Notes under the pieces: generated by a model
Told to the model about the DNA's origin: nothing
The model's database searches: none
Seen by the model: the letters and a program-made list of their open reading frames with translations, nothing else
DNA from: an uncultured Clostridia bacterium
GTDB lineage: Bacteria; Bacillota; Clostridia; Oscillospirales; Acutalibacteraceae
Length of the DNA: 41,364 nucleotides
Assembly (NCBI GenBank): GCA_944383955.1
Contig: CALWRP010000110.1
Span: 1-41,364 of the forward strand
Direction: 5' to 3'
Position numbers and translations under genes: made by a program
In this document: piece after piece, positions 35,694 to 41,364 of the stretch
Layout of the letters: every line of letters begins with the position of its first letter
Position numbering within the stretch: the stretch's first letter is position 1

Positions 35694-35982
35694 TAACATT
35701 CAAAAACCAGATGCTGAGATGGGGAAGGAAGCTGGGAGAAGCCTCTTCAGAGAGCCGCCGGTTGCTGCGAGGCGGCGGGGAGCCCGCGCTGAAATCACCC
35801 CGGAGCATGCGGCCGAACAGCCGGTTGGCCCAGTAAGCGCGCACGGAAGTCCCCTCCGTTACCGGGGGAGCGCATTGTCGGATGCGCGCTGAGAGCCCCG
35901 TTTCGGGGAAGCTAGAGTGGTACCGCGAGCATTGGAAAAAATGCCCGTCTCTATCGAAATGATGGAGACGGGCTTGTTTTTT
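35694..35982 (+). promoter_or_regulatory. T-box leader, isoleucine specifier (AUC)
   Basis: Stem I begins ATGCT (35711) paired with AGCAT (35804-35808) and GGGG with CCCC (35798-35801), with a GA-rich bulge between. The specifier loop on the 3' side reads GAA-ATC-A (35791-35797), so the codon is ATC at 35794-35796, isoleucine. The T-box AGAGTGGTACCGCG is at 35914-35927. The terminator GCCCGTCTC / GAGACGGGC with its U-tract lies at 35943-35982, followed by the ilvB RBS. Uncharged tRNA-Ile would stabilise the antiterminator and switch on the operon. Confidence 0.93.
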
Positions 35983-36004
35983 GAAAAAAGGAGGGACTTC
36001 CCAA

Positions 36005-37681
36005 ATGGTATTGACGGGAGCACAGATTGTGATGGAGTGTCTGCTCGAGCAGGGCGTGGACACCGTGTTCGGCTATCCGGGCGGAGCCGTGCTGAATATT
36101 TACGACGCCCTGTATGAGTATCGAGACAGAATCAACCATGTCCGCACGGCCCACGAGCAGGGCGCGGCCCACGCGGCAGACGGCTATGCCCGCTCGACGG
36201 GAAAGACCGGCGTGTGCATCGCCACCTCCGGCCCCGGCGCGACAAACCTCGTCACCGGCATCGCCACGGCCTATATGGACAGCGTGCCGCTGGTCGCCAT
36301 CACCGGCAACGTGAACCTCAATCTTCTGGGCCTGGACAGCTTCCAGGAGGTCGACATCACCGGCATCACCATGCCGATTACAAAGCACAACTACATTGTC
36401 AAGGACGTGCGCGACCTGGCCCAGACGCTGCGCGAGGCCTTCCAGATCGCCGGCAGCGGCCGCAAGGGCCCCGTCCTGGTCGACATTCCCAAGGATATCA
36501 CCGGCCAGAAGTGCGAATATGAGCGCTCGCAGCCCCTGCCGCCGCTCCCGCACGATTTCCCGATCGAGGAGCGCTTCACCTCGGCTCTTGAGCTGCTCAC
36601 GCGCGCCGAGCGCCCCTTCCTCTATTGCGGCGGCGGCGTCCTCTCCTCCGACGCGGAGGAGGAGCTCGCGAAGTTTGCCGGGCTGCTCGACGCCCCCGTG
36701 GCCTGCTCCCTGATGTGCCAGGGCGGCTTCGACCAGGCCGATCCGCGCTATATGGGCATGCTGGGCATGCACGGCACGAACACGGCCGCGCTGGCCATCA
36801 AGAACTGCGACCTCTTTGTGGCCGTCGGCACGCGCTTTTCCGACCGCGTGCTCTGCAACGCCGGCCTCTTCGCCCGCCACTGCCCGATCATCCAGATTGA
36901 GATCGACACCGCCGAGTTCAACAAGAACATCGAGGTGCAGCTCAAGGTTAAGGGCGACGCCCGCGAGATCCTCGAGCGCCTGAACTCCATGCTTCCGCAG
37001 CAGAGCCATCCGCAGTGGATGGAGCAGATCGCCGCCTGGAAGGAGGAGTTCCCGCTGGTGCAGAAGCCGAGAACGCCCGGCGCCGTCACCCCGCAGCAGG
37101 TGATCGAGACGCTCGACCGCCTCACGGGCGAGGATACGCTGATCTGCACCGAGGTCGGCCAGAACCAGATGTGGGCCGCCCAGTTCTACACCTACCGCAG
37201 GCCGCACACCTTCATCTCCTCCGGCGGCCTCGGCACGATGGGCTTCGGCCTCGGCGCTGCCATCGGCGCGAAGATTGCCAACCCGGAGAAGACGGTCGTC
37301 AATATCGCGGGCGACGGCAGCTTCCACATGAACCTCACCGAGCTGGCCACCGCGGCAGCCTACCATGTGCCGATCGTCGAGCTGATCCTCAACAACGAGG
37401 TGCTCGGCATGGTGCGCCAGTGGCAGAAGCTCTTCTACGACAACCGCTTCTCGCAGACGGATGTGGATACGACCACGAACTTCCCGGCCCTGGCCGAGGC
37501 GTTCGGCCTCAAGGCGTATTCCATCTTCACGGCGGACGAGGTTGAGCCCGTCCTGCGCGAGGCCCTGGCCCAGACCGGCCCGGTGCTCATCGACTGCCAC
37601 ATCGACCGCGACGTCAACGTGCTGCCCATGGTTCCGGCGGGCGCCTCCGTGGAGAGCCCGATCCTCGAGATGGACAACTGA
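36005..37681 (+). CDS. ilvB: Acetolactate synthase, large (catalytic) subunit
   Basis: 558 residues from ATG 36005 with AGGAGGG 9 nt upstream. The longer frame to 35981 begins inside the T-box terminator. Domains: N-terminal TPP PYR domain with GYPGGA and the activating Glu51 in HVRTAHEQGAAHAADGYAR; central FAD-linked domain (DIPKDITGQ); C-terminal TPP PP domain with GDGSFHMNLTELATA...NN for Mg2+/TPP. It condenses pyruvate with pyruvate or 2-oxobutyrate, the first common step to valine, leucine and isoleucine. Its position after an Ile T-box, with ilvN and ilvA behind, favours isoleucine synthesis. Confidence 0.97.
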   Translation: MVLTGAQIVMECLLEQGVDTVFGYPGGAVLNIYDALYEYRDRINHVRTAHEQGAAHAADGYARSTGKTGVCIATSGPGATNLVTGIATAYMDSVPLVAITGNVNLNLLGLDSFQEVDITGITMPITKHNYIVKDVRDLAQTLREAFQIAGSGRKGPVLVDIPKDITGQKCEYERSQPLPPLPHDFPIEERFTSALELLTRAERPFLYCGGGVLSSDAEEELAKFAGLLDAPVACSLMCQGGFDQADPRYMGMLGMHGTNTAALAIKNCDLFVAVGTRFSDRVLCNAGLFARHCPIIQIEIDTAEFNKNIEVQLKVKGDAREILERLNSMLPQQSHPQWMEQIAAWKEEFPLVQKPRTPGAVTPQQVIETLDRLTGEDTLICTEVGQNQMWAAQFYTYRRPHTFISSGGLGTMGFGLGAAIGAKIANPEKTVVNIAGDGSFHMNLTELATAAAYHVPIVELILNNEVLGMVRQWQKLFYDNRFSQTDVDTTTNFPALAEAFGLKAYSIFTADEVEPVLREALAQTGPVLIDCHIDRDVNVLPMVPAGASVESPILEMDN

Positions 37682-37710
37682 CGCGCGTGACGGAAAAGGA
37701 GGCTTTCTTC

Positions 37711-38214
37711 ATGGAATATACGAACAGCAATCCTTCCCCGGTGAAGGAATACATTCTCTCCGTGCTCGCCCGCAACAAGGCCGGCGTGCTTCTGCGCATC
37801 GCGGGACTGTTCAGCCGCCGCTGCTACAATATCCTGAGCATCGTGGCCGCGCAGACGGAGGACACGGAGTATTCGCGCATTTTGATCGTCGTCTCCGGCG
37901 ACGACCGCATCGTGCGCCAGGTCGACAAGCAGCTCTCGAAGCTGATTGACATTGTGCAGGTCGACGTCCTCGAGCGCGAGAAGATCGTCGAGCGCGAGCA
38001 CCTGCTGCTCAAGGTGGAGAGAACGCTGCAGACGAGCGAGAAGCTGGTGGAGATCGCGAACATCTTCCACGCCAACATCCTCAACGTCGAGCCCGACTCG
38101 ATGATTCTCGAGCTCACGGGCGACGCGGGCACGATCAACTCGTTCATCGAGCTCTATAACCCCTACAACGTCCTGCGCATCCTGCGCACGGGCGCGATGG
38201 CGATGCCGAAGTAA
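37711..38214 (+). CDS. ilvN: Acetolactate synthase, small (regulatory) subunit
   Basis: 167 residues from ATG 37711, which has AAAGGAGG upstream. The GTG at 37687 has none. The N-terminal ACT domain (about 12-85: YILSVLARNKAGVLLRIAGLFSRRCYNILSIVAAQTEDTEYSRILIVV) binds the feedback amino acid, and the C-terminal part completes the small-subunit fold (about 90-160: EREHLLLKVE and VEPDSMILELTGDAGTINSFIELYNPYN). It activates IlvB and makes it valine-sensitive. It starts 29 bp after ilvB. Confidence 0.95.
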   Translation: MEYTNSNPSPVKEYILSVLARNKAGVLLRIAGLFSRRCYNILSIVAAQTEDTEYSRILIVVSGDDRIVRQVDKQLSKLIDIVQVDVLEREKIVEREHLLLKVERTLQTSEKLVEIANIFHANILNVEPDSMILELTGDAGTINSFIELYNPYNVLRILRTGAMAMPK

Positions 38215-38260
38215 CGCGATCCGCCGCGCGCGGGCGCTTTTGGAACAGGAGGACTTTCCC

Positions 38261-39472
38261 ATGCTGACACTCGACAAGGTTTATCACGCGGCTTACGTGC
38301 TCAAGAACGTGATCCGGCACACGGATTTGATCGAGGCTCCGAAAATCAACCGCGAGGCCAAGGTCTATCTGAAGACGGAGAACCTGCAGAACACGGGCTC
38401 GTTCAAGCTGCGCGGCGCTTATTACAAGATTTCCCAGCTCTCCGAGGAGGAGAAGGTGAAGGGCGTGATCGCCTGCTCGGCGGGTAACCATGCCCAGGGC
38501 GTGGCGCTGGCGGCCCAGCACAGCGGCATCCCGGCCATCATCTGCATCCCGGACGGCGCGCCGATCTCCAAGGTGGAGAACACGAAGAGCTACGGCGCGC
38601 GCGTCGAGCTCGTCAAGGGCGTCTACGACGACGCCTACCGCCGCGCCTGCGAGCTGCAGCAGGAGACGGGCTGCACCTTCATCCACCCCTTCGACGATCC
38701 CGACGTCATCGCGGGCCAGGGCACCATCGGCCTTGAGCTGCTCGATCAGCTGCCGGACGTGGACGCCGTCATCGTACCCGTGGGCGGCGGCGGGCTGATC
38801 GCCGGCGTGGCCTTCGCCGTCAAGAGCCTGAACCCGAAGTGCAAGGTCTACGGCGTGCAGGCCGCGGGCGCGCCCGGCATGGTGCACGCCCTCGAGGCCG
38901 GCGGCCCGGACGCGCTCGAGCGCGTCTCCACCTTCGCCGACGGCATCGCCGTCAAGTGCCCCGGCTCGCTCACGTATGAGCTCACGAAGAAGTATGTCGA
39001 CGACGTCGTCACCGTCACCGACGACGAGACAGCCACCGCCGTGCTCGCCCTCATCGAGGAGCAGAAGCTGATCGCCGAGGGCGCCGGCGCCGTCGCCGTG
39101 GCCGCCGCGATGTTCAACAAGGTTGATATCAAGGGAAAGAAGGTCATCTGCCTCATTTCCGGCGGCAACATCGACGTGACAATCCTCTCGCGCGTCATCA
39201 CCCGCGGCCTCGTCAAGGCGGGCCGCGTCGCCGACATGGTCATCGAGCTCGCCGACAAGCCCGGCCAGCTGCGCGAGATCGCCGCCATCATCGCCGAGCA
39301 CGGCGGCAACGTCATCCACGTCCGCCACGACCACGGCGGCCTGGACACCGATATCGTCGGCTGCTACCTGAGCATTCAGATGGAGACGCGCAACCATCAG
39401 CACGTCGAGGAGATCTTCAACGCCATCTCCTCCGCCGGCTACAAGATCATCACGAGCGGCAAGGTGATGTGA
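38261..39472 (+). CDS. ilvA: Threonine ammonia-lyase (threonine dehydratase) with C-terminal ACT domain
   Basis: 403 residues from ATG 38261 behind AGGAGG. Fold-type II PLP enzyme: Lys49 in NTGSFKLRGAYYK binds PLP, SAGNHAQG binds the phosphate/substrate and PVGGGGLIAG is the glycine loop. A single ACT domain (about 325-403) follows, as in short clostridial TdcB/IlvA forms. It turns threonine into 2-oxobutyrate and ammonia, feeding the IlvBN reaction for isoleucine. The Ile T-box upstream ties its expression to isoleucine supply. A catabolic use is possible but less likely in this operon. Confidence 0.94.
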   Translation: MLTLDKVYHAAYVLKNVIRHTDLIEAPKINREAKVYLKTENLQNTGSFKLRGAYYKISQLSEEEKVKGVIACSAGNHAQGVALAAQHSGIPAIICIPDGAPISKVENTKSYGARVELVKGVYDDAYRRACELQQETGCTFIHPFDDPDVIAGQGTIGLELLDQLPDVDAVIVPVGGGGLIAGVAFAVKSLNPKCKVYGVQAAGAPGMVHALEAGGPDALERVSTFADGIAVKCPGSLTYELTKKYVDDVVTVTDDETATAVLALIEEQKLIAEGAGAVAVAAAMFNKVDIKGKKVICLISGGNIDVTILSRVITRGLVKAGRVADMVIELADKPGQLREIAAIIAEHGGNVIHVRHDHGGLDTDIVGCYLSIQMETRNHQHVEEIFNAISSAGYKIITSGKVM

Positions 39473-39473
39473 G

Positions 39474-39641
39474 ATGGACCGTCTGACGCACCGCGACGGG
39501 GAAGGCCGCGCCGTCCTCGACGCCGGGCTGCAGGAGGCCGCCGAACGCCTCGCCCTCTTTGAGGACGTCTGCGAATCGGTTGCCGCCGAATGCCTTTGTT
39601 TGCCAGGTCGATTTGTGCCTTTACCGCGAAGGAATCTATGA
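39474..39641 (+). pseudogene. N-terminal piece of a small mobile-element-type protein
   Basis: 55 residues from ATG 39474, one base after the ilvA stop. The first 37 residues (MDRLTHRDGEGRAVLDAGLQ and EAAERLALFEDVCESV) closely resemble a short protein I recall from clostridial phages and integrated elements, normally about 80 residues. After about 39585 the frame enters unrelated, AT-richer sequence and soon stops at 39641. The rest of the gene is missing. Confidence 0.6.
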
Positions 39642-39678
39642 ATCGCCGGATCTTTTTTATTCTGTCTGGACCTTGTGA
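39586..39678 (+). pseudogene. C-terminal tail of an unidentified gene
   Basis: In a second plus-strand frame from 39586 the sequence encodes about 30 codons (PNAFVCQVDLCLYREGIYES and PDLFYSVWTL, then TGA at 39676-39678) with natural codon use. It lies out of frame with the preceding piece. The composition is AT-richer than the ilv operon. It looks like the 3' end of a gene cut off at the junction near 39585. No family recognised. Confidence 0.45.
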
Positions 39679-39684
39679 GAAGCC

Positions 39685-39978
39685 ATGCTATTGCTATTCG
39701 CCGCGCTGTTGCTCATCGTTGCGGCTTTGCTCAAAGGAGAAAAAGAAGGCTTCCGTGATGACACTCTGCTCCATATGCTTCTGCTTTTGTATGGCGGAAC
39801 ACAAAATAGATCATGTTTTGAAAAAACGGTGAGGGAGGAGGCGCTTTATGAAAATACGCTTCTGTTTCCTTGTTTTCGCAATGACCGTTCTGCTGGTCTT
39901 TTGCGGCTGCGCAAATCGGCCCGATTATGCCAATATGGAAAAAAGTCAGCTGCAGGCCAGCATGCTGTCTCCGCCTGA
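39685..39978 (+). CDS. Small hydrophobic protein, doubtful
   Basis: ATG 39685 lies 6 bp after the previous stop. The first 20 residues form one hydrophobic helix (LLLFAALLLIVAALLKG), followed by a charged part. The frame overlaps the lipoprotein gene by 131 bases, so the true protein may be shorter or frameshifted. No family recognised and the RBS is weak. Confidence 0.35.
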   Translation: MLLLFAALLLIVAALLKGEKEGFRDDTLLHMLLLLYGGTQNRSCFEKTVREEALYENTLLFPCFRNDRSAGLLRLRKSARLCQYGKKSAAGQHAVSA

Positions 39979-40468
39979 TACGCTGGATAAACTGCTGGAT
40001 AGGTGCCATGTGGTCGTCCAGGGAATCCTCCGAAATGACGCCCAAACGGAATTGAAAACGAATTCGACGTTTGGAATTGAAATCATCAATTCCGGCGCGA
40101 CAAAATCGACGCTCCATATCACAAAGGTCCTTCAGGCGCAAGAAATCGGAGAAGGAGACGACATTTCCATTTATGAGCCATATTATGCTGCGGAATACAA
40201 TGAGAAGCCATGCCTGTTTTATTTGTCAAATTATTTGCCCGCGGAACCTGGGAAGGAATATATTTTCTTTCTCAACGAAAAGGAATCCGGCGGTTATATC
40301 GCAGACGCCGTGGAGTATTCCCGTTACCCTGTTCCTGAGACGCAGGCATGGGATGAGGCGGAGATGGACTCGCTGACAAGGGAAGAGCTGTTTCTTGCCG
40401 AGGGGGCAGATCTGGAAAAGTATATGGCGCTCTACAAAGAGGTGTTGGACGAGTACGGGGAATCATAG
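39848..40468 (+). CDS. Putative lipoprotein of unknown function
   Basis: 206 residues from ATG 39848 behind GGGAGGAGG. The signal peptide (MKIRFCFLVFAMTVLLVFCG) ends in a Cys-Gly-Cys that can act as a non-standard lipobox. The mature part begins with a helical acidic region and then contains a domain around VVVQGILRNDAQTELK, LHITKVLQAQEIGEGDDISIYEPYY and YFFLNEKESGGYIADA, which resembles small extracellular beta-domains of Firmicutes. The role is unknown. Composition is AT-richer than the ilv operon. The 209 bp after its stop carry no gene. Confidence 0.75.
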   Translation: MKIRFCFLVFAMTVLLVFCGCANRPDYANMEKSQLQASMLSPPDTLDKLLDRCHVVVQGILRNDAQTELKTNSTFGIEIINSGATKSTLHITKVLQAQEIGEGDDISIYEPYYAAEYNEKPCLFYLSNYLPAEPGKEYIFFLNEKESGGYIADAVEYSRYPVPETQAWDEAEMDSLTREELFLAEGADLEKYMALYKEVLDEYGES

Positions 40469-40677
40469 GGGCTTACCGGCCTCCCCCGGAGCCGGCGCTC
40501 CTTGCCGCAGCATTCTTCGTCAGCGTCGCGGCAATCTCCGTCAGGCGGCACGCCGTAAATTCTGCGCTTAATCAAAGCGCCCCTTGCTCTGATCGGGTTC
40601 CGGAGGAGGATGGAAGGGGCTGCATCGCATTCCTGCCGCTGAAAGAGGCTGTTTTCGTTGCCTTAATGGAGGACAAA

Positions 40678-41364
40678 ATGTTGAAATGTCAATGGAAAAG
40701 GCTGCTGGGCAGCCGAAGCTTTCTTGTGATGTTTTTCTCCCTGTGCGCCATCACGCTGGTTCCAACCGTTCTCCTGCTTGCCGATCTGCTCGGATCTCCC
40801 AAAATTTCACTATCTCCTGCCTGGTATTATTTTGGTGATCTCGGCTCGCTGGTTGGAAATCCTCTCCGCATCGTCAAATCGCTGTATTTGATGTTCCTGG
40901 TCCCTCTGTCCTGCTCCATCCCTTACGCCGCTTCCTTTTACGACGACATGGCGGACGGCGCGTATCTCTCCCTCTATGCCCGCGGCGGCAAGTACAAATA
41001 CTGGGGGGCGGGCATCCTTCTCACCTTTGGCAGCACGTTTTTCCTCTTTCTCGTGCCCATGCTTCTCAGTCAGCTTCTCCTCTGCATCGCCGTGCCGCTG
41101 GATTCGCTGAAGCTTTTCCCGAGCTATCCGCTGGGGGAGGAGCCGGGAGTTTACAATCTTTCGATGTGGCGCGGGCTTTTCATCCGCCATCCTTATCTGT
41201 ATTTTCTGGCATACGCGGTGATTCCGGCGCTGTACGGAGGCCTTCTCTCCGTCGCGTCCTACGGCTTGTCCCTTCTGTTTCGAAAGAGGCGTCTGTTCAT
41301 TGTGTTCACCCCGGGACTCTGCGCCATTATTTTTGATTTTCTTCTCTCCTATCTGGGGCATATG
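40678..41364 (+). CDS. Multi-pass membrane protein, open at the window end
   Basis: ATG 40678 with GGAGG 5 nt upstream starts a frame of 229 codons that runs without a stop to the last base, so the gene continues to the right. At least five membrane segments are visible: VMFFSLCAITLVPTVLLLAD, LYLMFLVPLSCSIPYAA, GAGILLTFGSTFFLFLVPML, YLYFLAYAVIPALYGGLLS and LFIVFTPGLCAIIFDFLLSY. Cytoplasmic positive charges follow the inside rule. It resembles permease subunits of ABC-2-type or bacteriocin-type exporters, but no signature is decisive. No ATPase gene is seen within the window. Confidence 0.75.
   Translation, partial: MLKCQWKRLLGSRSFLVMFFSLCAITLVPTVLLLADLLGSPKISLSPAWYYFGDLGSLVGNPLRIVKSLYLMFLVPLSCSIPYAASFYDDMADGAYLSLYARGGKYKYWGAGILLTFGSTFFLFLVPMLLSQLLLCIAVPLDSLKLFPSYPLGEEPGVYNLSMWRGLFIRHPYLYFLAYAVIPALYGGLLSVASYGLSLLFRKRRLFIVFTPGLCAIIFDFLLSYLGHM

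Overview
The window looks like chromosomal DNA from a high-GC member of the Clostridia, probably a gut Oscillospiraceae-type anaerobe. This is an inference from a T-box leader, strong AGGAGG ribosome binding sites, frequent TTG starts with a perfect Shine-Dalgarno, an ECF sigma/RsgI-like pair, PepSY and GLUG-repeat surface proteins, and a GC-rich, strongly GC3-biased coding style. Two stretches are visibly AT-richer (1-3500 and about 39590-40470) and look acquired.

Layout. 1-3250: a low-GC island holding the C-terminal part of a large helical protein that runs off the left edge, and a broken serine recombinase. 3300-3840: tRNA-Ala(CGC) on the minus strand with its promoter and terminator. Two 73-bp tandem units upstream of the tRNA each carry its 5' 22 nt, and a 9-mer from its anticodon arm recurs on the island side. 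4100-12700: cysteine hydrolase, O-antigen-ligase-like membrane protein, CtpE-like P-type ATPase, amidase, polysaccharide deacetylase, malic enzyme and a 4Fe-4S protein. 12870-15450: ECF sigma factor overlapping an RsgI-like anti-sigma with five PepSY repeats. 15890-16700: MarR regulator with a consensus promoter and operator, coupled to a MATE transporter cut to 83 residues. 16810-22610: PucR regulator, NCS1-type permease, DUF917 protein and hydantoinase/oxoprolinase, which read as a regulated uptake and catabolic unit for a cyclic imide or purine-like compound.

22640-25580 is a run of gene pieces: P-type ATPase tail, radical SAM N-terminal half, oleate hydratase middle and DUF308 tail, with one intact TetR gene. 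It ends where a GLUG-repeat surface protein starts in mid-gene. Either this is real decay or the assembly is chimeric. A 15-base terminator-like motif occurs both here and just after the truncated MATE gene.

29380-35520 returns to ordinary genes: cytidylate-kinase-like protein, MFS transporter, YunG-like protein, GH95 fucosidase, DUF378 protein and a small lipoprotein. 35650-39470 is an isoleucine operon: consensus promoter, T-box with an AUC (Ile) specifier, ilvB, ilvN, ilvA. The right edge has two fused gene scraps, a lipoprotein and a membrane protein open at the window end.

The candidates for something new are the left-edge helical protein (possibly the sensor part of a defence NTPase), the duplicated partial tRNA leader, the terminator hairpin whose 3' arm is also a Shine-Dalgarno, and the repeated motif at broken genes.
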